Source of the DNA: an uncultured beta proteobacterium
GTDB lineage: Bacteria > Pseudomonadota > Gammaproteobacteria > Burkholderiales > SG8-41
Length of the DNA stretch: 38,694 nt
Direction of reading: 5' to 3'
NCBI GenBank assembly: GCA_903889565.1
Contig: CAISYC010000041.1
Location: forward strand, 1 to 38,694
This document shows, in pieces, positions 24,906-33,964 of this stretch (position 1 is its first letter; each line of letters opens with the position of its first letter). The notes under the pieces were generated by a model, which had not been told where the DNA came from, made no database searches, and saw only the letters and a program-made list of their open reading frames with translations. The translations under genes were made by a program, and so were the position numbers.

Positions 24906-27800
24906 ATGAATGCCCCCCTGCGCGCGCCGCTGAAGATCGATCTGCCAAGCCTCGAAAAGGAACTCGCCGCGCGCATCCGCGGCGAAGTGCGCTTCGACAA
25001 CGGCAGCCGTGCACTCTATGCCAGCGACGCCTCAAACTACCGTCAGGTGCCAATCGGTGTGGTGCTGCCGCGTGATGTCGATGACATCGTCGCCGCGCTC
25101 GAAGTCTGCCGGCGCTTTGACGTGCCGCTGCTGATGCGCGGCGGCGGCACCTCGCAGAACGGCCAATGCGTCAATGTCGCCATTGTCATCGATACCTCGA
25201 AATACATGAACCGCGTGCTTGCCGTTGATCCGCAGGCGCGCATTGCCACCGTCGAACCCGGCGTCGTTTGCGACGCGCTGCGCGACGCCGCCGAACAACA
25301 CGGCCTCACCTTCGGTCCCGACCCGGCCACGCACAGCCGCTGCACGCTGGGCGGCATGATCGGCAACAATTCCTGCGGCGCACATTCGGTGATGGCGGGC
25401 AAAACCGTTGAGAACATCGAAGCGCTGGAAATCCTGACCTACGATGGCCTGCGCCTGCGGGTAGGTCCGACCTCCGAACAGGAACTTGCCGACATCATTG
25501 CCGCCGGCGGCCGGCGCGGCGAAATCTACGCCGCGTTGAAGACTCTGCGCGACAAATACGCCGATCTCGTGCGCGCGCGTTACCCGAAACTCAAACGCCG
25601 CGTCTCCGGTTACAACCTCGATCAACTGCTGCCCGAAAACGGCTTCAATGTCGCGCGCGCACTGGTCGGTACCGAAGGCACCTGCGCGCTGACGCTGCAG
25701 GCCAAAACAACACTTGTGCACAGCCCGGCCAAACGCGTGATGCTGGTGCTGGGTTTCCCCGACATCTATGTCGCCGGCGACGCCGTGCCCGAAATCCTGC
25801 CGTTCGGACCGATCGCCACCGAGGGCCTCGATTACCGCATCATCGGCGGCCTGCAGGATCGCGGCCTGAAACTTGCCGACATCGCCAAACTGCCCGCCGG
25901 TCGTGCGTGGATCATGATCGAGTTCGGCGCCGATACGGTGGACGCCGCGGTGACGCAAGCCAACACACTGATCGCGCATTACGCCGGCCGCGACGCGGCG
26001 CCGAGTCATTGGCTGGTGATCGATCCCGCCGAGCAGGAGCCGATCTGGAACATCCGTGAAACCGGCGCCTCGGCCACCGCGTTGGCGCTCGAAGGTCACG
26101 GCAGCGATCCGAATGTCGGCTGGGAGGACGCGGCGGTCGATCCTTTGCGCCTCGGTCATTACCTGCGCGAATTCCAGGCGCTGGTCGATCGCTTCGGCTA
26201 TCAGACCTCGCTCTACGGCCACTTCGGCGACGGCTGCATCCACGCGCGCATCACATTCGATCTGCGTAGCCGCGAAGGTATCGCCAAGTGGCGCGAGTTC
26301 ATCCGCAATGCATCCGAGCTCGTCGTCAAATACGGCGGCTCGCTGTCGGGCGAACACGGCGACGGTCAGGCCAAAGCGGAGTTTTTGCCGATCATGTACG
26401 GCGAAGAGTTGATGCAGGCTTTTCGCGAATTCAAGCGCATCTGGGATCCGCGCGGCCGCATGAATCCGGGCAAGGTTATCAACGCTTATCGCATCGACGA
26501 GAATCTGCGCCTCGGCCCCGACTACCGGCCGGCGCAACCGGCAACGCGTTTTGCCTTTCACGCGCCTGAAGGCAAGGGCTTTACGCGCGCACTCGAACGT
26601 TGTGTGGGCATGGGCAAATGCCGCGCGCAACAGGGCGGCACGATGTGCCCGAGTTACCGCGCCACCGGCGACGAGCGCAACTCGACGCGCGGCCGCGCGC
26701 GCCTCTTGCAGGAAATGCTGCGCGGCGAGGTCATCACCGAGGCATGGAAAAGCGATGCGGTGCGCGAAGCGCTTGATCTCTGTTTCGCCTGCAAAGGCTG
26801 CCGCAGCGACTGTCCGACGCACACCGATCTGGCGAGCTACAAGGCGGAATTTCTCTCGCACTATTACGAAGACAGACCGCGCCCGCGCCAGGCCTTCAGC
26901 ATGGGCCTGATTCAAAAATGGGCTGCGCTCGCCGAACACGCGCCGCAGGTGGCGAATTTTTTCACGCAGACGCCGTTGCTCAACGCGCTGGCGAAAAAAC
27001 TCGCCGGCGTCGCGCCGCAACGTTCGATGCCGGCGTTTGCGACGCAAACCTTTCGCCGGTGGTTCGAAACGCGCGCGCCGAAACCCGGCGGTCGTCGCGT
27101 TCTGCTGTGGGCCGATACCTTCAGCAATCATTTCAATCCCGCCGTCGCCATCGCCGCAGTCGAGGTGCTTGAAGCCGCCGGCTGCGCAGTGGTCATTCCA
27201 CAACGCGGGCTGTGTTGCGGGCGACCGCTCTACGATTTCGGTCTGCTTGATCGCGCGAAAGCACAGTTGCGCGACATCCTCGCCGCACTCGCCGATGATA
27301 TCGAAGCTGGCACGCCGGTCATCGGCCTCGAACCGGCCTGCCTCGGCACTTTCAAGGACGAACTGCTGAATCTCTTTCCGGACGAGGCGGCGGCCGCGAG
27401 GCTGTCAAAGCAGGCCGTGCTGTTCAGCGACTTCCTGTTGCAAACCGGCTGGCAGCCGCGCGCGCTCAATGTCAAAGCGATCGTGCACGGCCATTGTCAT
27501 CAGAAATCGCTGTTCGGCATGAACAGCGAAACGGCCCTGCTGAGAAAACTCGGAGTCGATTTCAAACTGCTCGATGCCGGCTGCTGTGGCATGGCCGGGT
27601 CCTTCGGCTTCAAGCCGGAACACTACGAAGTATCGATCCGCGCCGGCGAAAAGGGCGGCCTGCTGCCGGCGGTGCGCGCGGCAAATGCCGACACGCTTAT
27701 CATCACCAACGGCTACAGCTGCCGCGAGCAGATCGCGCAGACCGGCGAACGCCGCGCTTTGCACATCGCGGAAGTCGCGCGCATGGCGCTCGCGAAGTAA
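24906..27800 (+). CDS. FAD-linked oxidase fused to an Fe-S/CCG domain protein (YdiJ/D-2-hydroxyacid dehydrogenase type)
   Basis: A 964-residue fusion of a flavin dehydrogenase and its iron-sulfur partner. The FAD-binding domain (about 40-260) has LLMRGGGTSQNGQ and THSRCTLGGMIGNNSCGAHS. The FAD-oxidase C domain (to about 535) has YGHFGDGCIHARI, GEHGDGQAKAEF and WDPRGRMNPGKVI. Two cysteine clusters follow, CVGMGKC...MCP (about 565-580) and CFACKGCRSDCP (about 625-636, classic 4Fe-4S). Two CCG motifs come last, GLCCGRPLYD (about 768) and DAGCCGMAGSFGF (about 891). Such enzymes oxidise D-lactate, D-2-hydroxyglutarate or related acids and reduce quinone or another carrier; the substrate is not decidable here. 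A TAGAAT box at 24894-24899 lies seven bases before the ATG, so the message may be leaderless. Confidence 0.93.
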   Translation: MNAPLRAPLKIDLPSLEKELAARIRGEVRFDNGSRALYASDASNYRQVPIGVVLPRDVDDIVAALEVCRRFDVPLLMRGGGTSQNGQCVNVAIVIDTSKYMNRVLAVDPQARIATVEPGVVCDALRDAAEQHGLTFGPDPATHSRCTLGGMIGNNSCGAHSVMAGKTVENIEALEILTYDGLRLRVGPTSEQELADIIAAGGRRGEIYAALKTLRDKYADLVRARYPKLKRRVSGYNLDQLLPENGFNVARALVGTEGTCALTLQAKTTLVHSPAKRVMLVLGFPDIYVAGDAVPEILPFGPIATEGLDYRIIGGLQDRGLKLADIAKLPAGRAWIMIEFGADTVDAAVTQANTLIAHYAGRDAAPSHWLVIDPAEQEPIWNIRETGASATALALEGHGSDPNVGWEDAAVDPLRLGHYLREFQALVDRFGYQTSLYGHFGDGCIHARITFDLRSREGIAKWREFIRNASELVVKYGGSLSGEHGDGQAKAEFLPIMYGEELMQAFREFKRIWDPRGRMNPGKVINAYRIDENLRLGPDYRPAQPATRFAFHAPEGKGFTRALERCVGMGKCRAQQGGTMCPSYRATGDERNSTRGRARLLQEMLRGEVITEAWKSDAVREALDLCFACKGCRSDCPTHTDLASYKAEFLSHYYEDRPRPRQAFSMGLIQKWAALAEHAPQVANFFTQTPLLNALAKKLAGVAPQRSMPAFATQTFRRWFETRAPKPGGRRVLLWADTFSNHFNPAVAIAAVEVLEAAGCAVVIPQRGLCCGRPLYDFGLLDRAKAQLRDILAALADDIEAGTPVIGLEPACLGTFKDELLNLFPDEAAAARLSKQAVLFSDFLLQTGWQPRALNVKAIVHGHCHQKSLFGMNSETALLRKLGVDFKLLDAGCCGMAGSFGFKPEHYEVSIRAGEKGGLLPAVRAANADTLIITNGYSCREQIAQTGERRALHIAEVARMALAK

Positions 27801-27803
27801 TTG

Positions 27804-28583
27804 ATGTTCGGTTTCGAAACGATTTCGACCGGCGTCATTCTGTGGATCGTGCTCGCCGTCTCGCTGGCCGGCCTGATTCAGGGCACGCTGGGTTTCGGCT
27901 TTCCCTTTCTCGCCACGCCGATGGTGGCGATGGTCGCCGACATGCGCACGGCGGTGATCACCATCCTGCTGCCGACACTCGCGACCACCATCGCCACGCT
28001 GTTGACCTGCGGTCCGTTGAAACCGGTGCTGCGGCGGTTCTGGCTGATGCCGGTCTACGCGTTCTGCGGCGCGCTCATCGGCACATCGGTGTTCGTTGCC
28101 GCGCCGGCATTTCCGTATCAACTGCTGCTGGCCGCAATCATCCTGCTGTATCTCAACCTCGACCGCATTTCGCGCGGCGAGTGGCCGCTGATCCGCCGCC
28201 ATGAACGCGCCTTCGCGCCGCTCGCAGGCGCCGCAGCCGGCCTGTTCGAAGGCACCGCCAATGTGGCGGCACCGCCGCTGATCATTTATTACCTCGCGCT
28301 CGGGCTCGCGCCCGCAATGCTGGTGCCGGCGCTGCAAATCTGCTTTTTCATCGGCAAGACCACCCAGTTCAGCGTGCTGACATTGCGCGGCGGCGTCGGC
28401 GCAGCGCAATGGATCGCGACGCTGCCGCTGGTGCTGTTTGCAATCGGCGGCGTGTTCATCGGCGCGCGCATACGCGGCCGCATCCACGCCGAAACCTATC
28501 GCGTGTGGGTCAAGCGTTCGCTGCTGGTGATCGCGCTGGCGCTGCTGCTGCAATACGGCTACAACGTCGTCGCGCATCATTGA
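27804..28583 (+). CDS. TauE/SafE-family sulfite/organoanion exporter
   Basis: A 259-residue membrane transporter with about eight hydrophobic helices. The family-type opening is LAGLIQGTLGFGFPFLATP, and the second half repeats the pattern with FAPLAGAAAGLFEGTANVAAPP. Members export sulfite, sulfoacetate or other anions, but many are uncharacterised. The ATG at 27804 is three bases after the dehydrogenase TAA; a TTG at 27801 is also in frame. The tight spacing implies co-transcription with the 964-residue dehydrogenase, so the substrate or product of that enzyme may be the transported anion (inference). Confidence 0.88.
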   Translation: MFGFETISTGVILWIVLAVSLAGLIQGTLGFGFPFLATPMVAMVADMRTAVITILLPTLATTIATLLTCGPLKPVLRRFWLMPVYAFCGALIGTSVFVAAPAFPYQLLLAAIILLYLNLDRISRGEWPLIRRHERAFAPLAGAAAGLFEGTANVAAPPLIIYYLALGLAPAMLVPALQICFFIGKTTQFSVLTLRGGVGAAQWIATLPLVLFAIGGVFIGARIRGRIHAETYRVWVKRSLLVIALALLLQYGYNVVAHH

Positions 28584-28594
28584 ACGACGGACAA

Positions 28595-28622
28595 TAAAAA
28601 AGGGGGCCAAGGCCCCCTTTTT
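28595..28622. terminator. Bidirectional intrinsic terminator between the TauE/SafE gene and grxD
   Basis: GGGGGCC (28602-28608) and GGCCCCC (28611-28617) form a 7-bp GC stem around an AA loop, flanked by A6 on the left and T5 on the right. It suits both convergent genes. Confidence 0.92.
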
Positions 28623-28637
28623 CTTCGATACCGATCG

Positions 28638-28943
28638 TCACTTCAACAGCGTTTGCAGCTCGCCGTTTTGGTACATTTCGGTGACGATATCGGAGCCGCC
28701 GATGAACTCGCCGTTGATATAGAGTTGCGGAATGGTCGGCCAGTTGGCGAATTGCTTGATGCCCTGACGGATTTCCGGATTTTCCAGCACATTGACAGTG
28801 AACATGTCCTTGACGCCGCACTGCTGGAGAATGTTGATTGCGTTGGCCGAGAATCCGCACTGCGGAAAGTCCGGCGTGCCTTTCATGTACAGCACCACTT
28901 TGTTCTTGGTTACCTGTTCCTTGATCAAATCTTGCGTGCTCAT
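28638..28943 (-). CDS. grxD: Monothiol glutaredoxin, Grx4 family
   Basis: Grx4 proteins bind and deliver [2Fe-2S] clusters and take part in iron homeostasis. The 101-residue product has the invariant block KGTPDFPQCGFSANAI with active Cys29 (CGFS), and the glutathione-binding segments WPTIPQLYINGEFIGGSDI. The ATG at 28943 (MSTQDLIKEQ) is preceded by a strong AGGAG ribosome site; the longer frame to 29003 lacks one. It lies 75 bp after prmC on the same strand, a neighbour relation seen in other betaproteobacteria. Confidence 0.96.
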   Translation of the reverse strand: MSTQDLIKEQVTKNKVVLYMKGTPDFPQCGFSANAINILQQCGVKDMFTVNVLENPEIRQGIKQFANWPTIPQLYINGEFIGGSDIVTEMYQNGELQTLLK

Positions 28944-29017
28944 GCGGGCTCCTGATATTCGAGAAAACAGCGTCGGGACTGCCAAACAGCTATACCCGAC
29001 CAAATTGATACGGTATT

Positions 29018-29854
29018 CTAGCTTTTGACTTCCGTTGCGTCAAGACGACCGCCGCTGACGCGTTCGATCCCGGCGAGATCGGCGCGCGAAAACACCTGCG
29101 TGAAACCGGCATCCTGCAACAAACGCCGGCAGCGCTGCGCCTGATCGTAGCCATGCTCGAATGCGATCCAGCCGCCAGCGCTGAGATATTGCGGCGCCGC
29201 CGCCACAATCAAGCGGATTGCATCAAGCCCGTCGCTGCCCGAAGCCAAGGCAGCTGCCGGTTCGAAACGCAGATCGCCCCGCGCGAGATGCGCGTCGCCG
29301 GCGGCGATGTACGGCGGGTTGGCAACGATGCAGTCGAAGCGCCGGCCGGCGAGCGCGGAAAACCAGTCGCTCGACATGAATGCCACGTTGGCGAGTCTGT
29401 GCCGCCGCGCATTGGCGCTGGCGAGCGCGAGCGCCGCATCGCTGCAATCGACCGCCGCGACCTGCGCACGCGGTCGTTCATGCGCGATGCTGATCGCGAT
29501 ACTTCCGCTGCCGGTGCCGAGGTCGAGCACGCGCGCCTGTGCGGACGGCAATATTTTTTCCAGCGCCCATTCGACCAGCAGTTCGGTTTCCGGCCGCGGA
29601 ATCAACACCGCCGGCGTGACCGCGAACTCAAGACTGAAAAATTCGCGCACACCCGTGATGTAAGCCACCGGTTCGCCTGCCGCGCGCCGCGCAACCAGCG
29701 CATCGAATGCGGTGCTATGCGCGGATGTGAGCGCTTCATCACCATGCGCAATCAGGTAGGCAGCATCGACACCCAGCGCGTGGCGCATCAGCACACGCGC
29801 TTCGCCCGCATCGAGCGCGCTGGCGGCCAACGCCTGTGCAATGGTTGCCGTCAT
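29018..29854 (-). CDS. prmC: Peptide chain release factor N5-glutamine methyltransferase
   Basis: PrmC methylates the glutamine of the GGQ motif in release factors 1 and 2, which is needed for efficient termination. The 278-residue product has an N-terminal helical domain (VAYITGVREFFSLEF, and PRPETELLVEWAL), the SAM-binding loop VLDLGTGSGSIAISI, and the catalytic NPPY in CIVANPPYIAAGD. It follows prfA, whose product is its substrate, with a 31-bp gap. The ATG at 29854 is consistent with family length. Confidence 0.96.
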   Translation of the reverse strand: MTATIAQALAASALDAGEARVLMRHALGVDAAYLIAHGDEALTSAHSTAFDALVARRAAGEPVAYITGVREFFSLEFAVTPAVLIPRPETELLVEWALEKILPSAQARVLDLGTGSGSIAISIAHERPRAQVAAVDCSDAALALASANARRHRLANVAFMSSDWFSALAGRRFDCIVANPPYIAAGDAHLARGDLRFEPAAALASGSDGLDAIRLIVAAAPQYLSAGGWIAFEHGYDQAQRCRRLLQDAGFTQVFSRADLAGIERVSGGRLDATEVKS

Positions 29855-29885
29855 CCGGATTGCTGCCGCGCCCGCAGGCGGTGCG

Positions 29886-30977
29886 TTACGCTGCCTGCGT
29901 TTCTTCGCCGAGCGCCGCCAGCTGCTCGGCCTGATGCTCGGCGGCGAGCGCGCCGGTGAGTTCGTCGAGATCGCCGTCCATGATGGCGGCGATTTTGTAG
30001 AGGGTGAGGTTGATGCGGTGATCGGTGACGCGGCCCTGCGGAAAATTGTAGGTGCGGATGCGTTCGGAACGGTCGCCGCTGCCGATCAGCGATTTGCGTT
30101 CGGCGGCGGTCTTCTGATTCTGCTCGCGCACCTGCTGGTCCTTGATGCGCGCAGCGAGCACGGCGAGCGCGCGCGCCTTGTTCTTGTGCTGCGAGCGGTC
30201 GTCCTGGCATTCGACCACGATGCCGGTCGGCAGATGCGTGATGCGGATCGCCGAGTCGGTCTTGTTGATGTGCTGGCCGCCCGCACCCGAGGCGCGGAAG
30301 GTATCGATGCGCATCTCGGCCGGATTGAGCACGACATCGGCCACTGCATCGACTTCCGGCAGCACCGCGACCGTGCATGCCGAGGTATGAATGCGGCCCT
30401 GGGTTTCGGTGGCCGGCACGCGCTGCACGCGATGCCCGCCGGATTCGAACTTGAGTTTCGAATAAGCGCCCTGCCCGGCAATGCGCGCGATGATTTCCTT
30501 GTAGCCGCCGAGTTCGCTCTGGCTCTGCGACATGATCTCGACCTGCCATTTCTTGCGCTCGGCGTAGCGCGTGTACATGCGGAAGAGGTCAGCCGAAAAC
30601 AGCGCCGACTCGTCGCCGCCGGTGCCGGCGCGGATTTCGAGAAAGATGTTGCGCTCGTCGTTGGGATCTTTCGGCAGCAGTTCGGTCTGCAGGCGCTTTT
30701 CGAGTTCGCCCAGCCGCTCGCGCGTCTCCTTGATTTCGGCCTCGGCAAATTCGCGCATCGACGGGTCAGCCGCCATTTCCTCGGCGGCGGCGATGTCGCC
30801 CTCGCCCTTGCGGTAGCTTTTGTAGAGCTCGACCACCGGCTCGATCTCGGCGTGTTCGCGCGAGAGCTTGCGGTAGGTGTCGAGGTTGGCGGTGACGCCT
30901 TCGGCGCTAAGCAGGCCGTTGAGTTCTTCGAGACGCAGTGTCAGTTGCGCGAGCTTGGCAGCGATGCTTTGCTTCAT
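29886..30977 (-). CDS. prfA: Peptide chain release factor 1
   Basis: RF1 recognises UAA and UAG and triggers peptide release. The 363 residues are the normal length. The codon-recognition tripeptide PAT lies in [15 protein letters not shown], and the catalytic GGQ is at about residue 234 in [14 protein letters not shown]. The N-terminal coiled coil (about 1-100) and C-terminal [17 protein letters not shown] are intact. The ATG overlaps the hemA stop as ATGA (30974-30977). The longer open frame to 31238 lies inside hemA and is rejected. The hemA-prfA-prmC order is the usual one in proteobacteria. Confidence 0.98.
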   Translation of the reverse strand: MKQSIAAKLAQLTLRLEELNGLLSAEGVTANLDTYRKLSREHAEIEPVVELYKSYRKGEGDIAAAEEMAADPSMREFAEAEIKETRERLGELEKRLQTELLPKDPNDERNIFLEIRAGTGGDESALFSADLFRMYTRYAERKKWQVEIMSQSQSELGGYKEIIARIAGQGAYSKLKFESGGHRVQRVPATETQGRIHTSACTVAVLPEVDAVADVVLNPAEMRIDTFRASGAGGQHINKTDSAIRITHLPTGIVVECQDDRSQHKNKARALAVLAARIKDQQVREQNQKTAAERKSLIGSGDRSERIRTYNFPQGRVTDHRINLTLYKIAAIMDGDLDELTGALAAEHQAEQLAALGEETQAA

Positions 30978-32227
30978 TCCGTGTGCTTCAATTGATGCAC
31001 ACGGCGCAGCATGTCGACCAGTTCCTCGCGGTCGGCCTCGCTGGCATGGTTGAGGGCGTGCGTCGGCGCATGCAGGAATTTGTTGGTCAGCGCGTGGGAG
31101 AGCTGTTCGAGCACCTGCGCCGCGTCGTCGCCGTGATGAATGTGGCGCAGCGCGCGCTCGAGTTCGCGCCGGCGCATGCGCTCGGCGTCGTCGCGCAGCT
31201 CGCGGATCACGGGCACCAGCTTGCGGTTGTCGAGCCACTGCATGAAATCGCCGACCTGGGTTTCGATGATGGCCTCGGCCTGCGCCACCGCCGATTCGCG
31301 CAGATCGAGCCCCTCGCGCGCGAGCTTGCCGAGATCGTCCACGGTATAGAGAAAAATATCGTCGAGTTCGCCGACCTCGGCCTCGACGTCGCGCGGCACC
31401 GCCAGATCGATGATCAGAATCGGCCGGCGTTTGCGCGCGCGCAGCGCGGATTCGATCAGGCCCTTGCCGATGATCGGCAGCATGCTCGCCGTGCAGGTGA
31501 CGATGATGTCGTGGCTGGCGAGCTGCGACGACAATTCGTTGAAGGTGATGGTGCGACCCTGGAAGCGATCGGCCAGATGCTGCGCGCGCTCCAGCGTGCG
31601 GTTGGCAAAGGTGGCGTTGCGCGGATGGCGCGCGGCAAAGTGGGTCGCCGTCAGTTCGATCATTTCGCCGGCGCCGACGAACAGTACGTTCTGCTCGGAA
31701 ATGCTCGGGTAAATGCGTTCGGCGAGGCGCACCGCGGCAGCCGCCATCGACACCGTGCTGGCGCCAATCTCGGTTTCCGAACGCACCGCCTTGGCCACCG
31801 AAAAGGTGCGCTGGAACAATTTGTTCAGCAGCAGACCCAGCGTGCCGGCCGATTCGGCGGTGCGCACCGCATTTTTGAACTGACCCAGAATCTGCGCTTC
31901 GCCGAGCACCATCGAATCGAGGCCGCTCGCCACCCGGAACGCGTGTTTGACCGCGCGCGCCTGCGGCAGCTTGTAGAGATGCGGCTCGAGGTGCTGGTCC
32001 TTGAGACGATGGAATTCCGCCAGCCAGTGCATCGCCTGCCGCGGCTCATTGGTGCGGCAATAGATCTCGGTGCGGTTGCAGGTCGAAATAATCGCCGCTT
32101 CCTTGACCGGATTGCGATCGACGAGGTCGCGCAGCGCCTGCACCAGATTTTCGGCGCCAAAAACCACCTGTTCGCGCAGCGACAGCGGCGCGGTCTGGTG
32201 GTTGATGCCGAAGGCGAATAACTCCAT
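30974..32227 (-). CDS. hemA: Glutamyl-tRNA reductase
   Basis: HemA reduces glutamyl-tRNA to glutamate-1-semialdehyde, the committed step of C5-pathway haem synthesis. In the 417 residues the catalytic Cys50 is in [11 protein letters not shown]. The NADPH-binding domain has [19 protein letters not shown], and the middle block [11 protein letters not shown] is typical. The C-terminal dimerisation helix is complete. The ATG at 32227 sits about 20 nt from a predicted transcription start, with GAGG as a likely ribosome site. E. coli HemA stability is controlled by haem through the N-terminus; whether that applies here is unknown. Confidence 0.97.
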   Translation of the reverse strand: MELFAFGINHQTAPLSLREQVVFGAENLVQALRDLVDRNPVKEAAIISTCNRTEIYCRTNEPRQAMHWLAEFHRLKDQHLEPHLYKLPQARAVKHAFRVASGLDSMVLGEAQILGQFKNAVRTAESAGTLGLLLNKLFQRTFSVAKAVRSETEIGASTVSMAAAAVRLAERIYPSISEQNVLFVGAGEMIELTATHFAARHPRNATFANRTLERAQHLADRFQGRTITFNELSSQLASHDIIVTCTASMLPIIGKGLIESALRARKRRPILIIDLAVPRDVEAEVGELDDIFLYTVDDLGKLAREGLDLRESAVAQAEAIIETQVGDFMQWLDNRKLVPVIRELRDDAERMRRRELERALRHIHHGDDAAQVLEQLSHALTNKFLHAPTHALNHASEADREELVDMLRRVHQLKHTE

Positions 32228-32254
32228 GGAATCCAGCCTCTAGGACGGGAACCT

Positions 32255-32285
32255 ATTATAGCCCCGTGACCGCCGCCCGTCGCAA
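32255..32285 (-). promoter_or_regulatory. Promoter of hemA
   Basis: On the minus strand a perfect TATAAT lies at 32255-32260 and TTGCGA (four of six) at 32280-32285, with a 19-bp spacer. The -10 is excellent; the -35 and spacing are weak. The predicted start is near 32248, giving hemA a leader of about 20 nt. Confidence 0.55.
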
Positions 32286-32292
32286 GCCGCAA

Positions 32293-32868
32293 TCAAACCG
32301 CCGCCGGGGCCCCCGGCGCCAGCAGCAGCCCGGGCCGGCCGCGCAACGGTGAATCCGCCGCCAGCGGACCGACATCGAGGTAGGCGCCGCCAATCCCGCC
32401 GGCCGTCAGTGCCGCCGCCAGCGCCGCGTGATCGATCAGCCCGGCATGCGCGGTGTTGACGAGGCCGGCGCCGCGCGGCAACAGGCCAAGCCGGCGCGCA
32501 TCGATCAAATGGCTGGTTTCGGCGGTGTGCGGACAGGCCAGCACCAGCCAGTGCGCGCGCGCGAGCAGGGCATCGAGTCCGGCGGGGGCATGCAATTCAT
32601 CGACCGCATCGACGGAACCGGGCGCGCGCCGCACGCCGATCACGTGCATGGCAAGTGCCTGCGCGAAACGCGCCACCGCAGTACCCATGGCGCCGACGCC
32701 GACGATCAATACGGTCTGGCCTTCGAGGTCGGGCGGCGCCAGTTCGCGCCGGTACTGTTCCCATCGGTGCGCGCGCTGCGCGATCACGCGCCGCGGAAAC
32801 GCGCGCGCCAGCATCAACAGACCGCCGATAGCGCTGGTCGCAGCGACGCTGCCGGCCGGCGACGTCAT
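32293..32868 (-). pseudogene. Truncated D-isomer 2-hydroxyacid dehydrogenase remnant
   Basis: A 191-codon frame that keeps only the NAD-binding half of a D-2-hydroxyacid dehydrogenase. The Rossmann motif VLIVGVGAMGTAVARFAQ and the segment PHTAETSHLID are recognisable. The N-terminal catalytic lobe of about 90-100 residues is gone; the prpB stop lies 14 bp upstream in its place. All three catalytic positions are changed. The ARG of the usual NTARGG block reads NTAHAG. The Glu of the EPLP block is lost (DVGPLAADSPL). The final TPHIA histidine is replaced (LLAPGAPAAV, then stop). I read it as a decaying fragment, although the frame itself is uninterrupted and could still be translated. Confidence 0.75.
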
Positions 32869-32882
32869 CGCAAACCCCGCGC

Positions 32883-33776
32883 TTATTTCTTCTTGCCCTT
32901 GGCGAACAGGCCGTCGAGCTTCTGCTCGTAGGCGTGGTAACCCAGATAATCGTAGAGGTCGTTGCGCGACTGCATGGTGTCGAGCACGTTCTTTTGCGTG
33001 CCGTCCTTGCGGATCGCTTTGTAGACATTGAGCGCAGCGGCGTTCATGGCGCGGAACGCCGACAGCGGATAGAGCACCATCGCGACATCCGCGCTCTTCA
33101 ATTCATCGACGGTAAACAGCGGCGTGGCGCCGAATTCGGTGATGTTGGCAAGAATCGGCACCTTCACCGCATCGGCGAATTTCTTGTACATCGACAGCTC
33201 GGTCATCGCTTCCGGGAAAATCATGTCGGCACCGGCTTCGACGCAGGCGCAGGCGCGATCGATCGCCGCCTGCATGCCCTCGACGGCGAGCGCATCGGTG
33301 CGCGCCATCACCACGAAATTCGAATCGGTTTTCGCATCGACCGCGGCCTTGATGCGATCGACCATTTCTTCCTGCGACACCAGTTCCTTGTTCGGCCGAT
33401 GGCCGCAGCGCTTCGCCCCGACCTGGTCTTCGATGTGCATCGCGCCGGCGCCGAACTTGATCAGCGATTTGACGGTGCGCGCGACGTTGAACGCGCTCGA
33501 ACCGAAACCGGTATCGACATCCACCAGCAGCGGCAGATCGCAGACATCGGTGATGCGGCGGATATCGGTCAGCACGTCGTCGAGATTGCTGATGCCGAGA
33601 TCCGGCAGGCCCAGCGAGCCGGCGGCGACACCGCCGCCTGACAGGTAAATCGCCTTGTAGCCCGAACGCTCGGCGAGCCGCGCATGATAGGCGTTGATGG
33701 CGCCGACGATCTGCAAGGGTTTTTCGGCGGCAACGGCGGCACGGAAACGCGCACCGGCGGAGGAACGGTCGGTCAT
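32883..33776 (-). CDS. prpB: 2-methylisocitrate lyase
   Basis: PrpB cleaves 2-methylisocitrate to pyruvate and succinate, the last step of the methylcitrate route for propionyl-CoA. The 297 residues closely follow E. coli PrpB as I recall it. Landmarks are [40 protein letters not shown], the active-site Cys124 in [23 protein letters not shown] and [11 protein letters not shown]. The ATG at 33776 has AGGAG upstream; the longer frame to 33815 lacks support. No prpC, acnD, prpF or prpR is nearby, so this is an orphan copy. It may serve propionate use with genes elsewhere, or a related C4-C5 acid. Confidence 0.93.
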   Translation of the reverse strand: MTDRSSAGARFRAAVAAEKPLQIVGAINAYHARLAERSGYKAIYLSGGGVAAGSLGLPDLGISNLDDVLTDIRRITDVCDLPLLVDVDTGFGSSAFNVARTVKSLIKFGAGAMHIEDQVGAKRCGHRPNKELVSQEEMVDRIKAAVDAKTDSNFVVMARTDALAVEGMQAAIDRACACVEAGADMIFPEAMTELSMYKKFADAVKVPILANITEFGATPLFTVDELKSADVAMVLYPLSAFRAMNAAALNVYKAIRKDGTQKNVLDTMQSRNDLYDYLGYHAYEQKLDGLFAKGKKK

Positions 33777-33964
33777 GATGACACTCCTGGATCGGTTGAA
33801 GAGTGGCCGCGGCATGTTGCAGTGCGCGACGCAGGGAACGGCATGATTTTAACGCAGGCCTCCACGCCGCGCTTGCAGCCGGATGCGCGATGGCGGCCGG
33901 GCGTGGCAGAATCCGCCCTCTGGCGCAGAATTCCGCGTCGCCATCGCAATATCTCGGAGCATTC

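Noticed and set aside
25032-27203. 723-codon open frame on the minus strand
   Set aside because: It lies entirely antisense to the FAD/Fe-S dehydrogenase, whose motifs are unmistakable. Long antisense frames are common in high-G+C DNA, and the peptide (rich in H, R, A, G) shows no domain.
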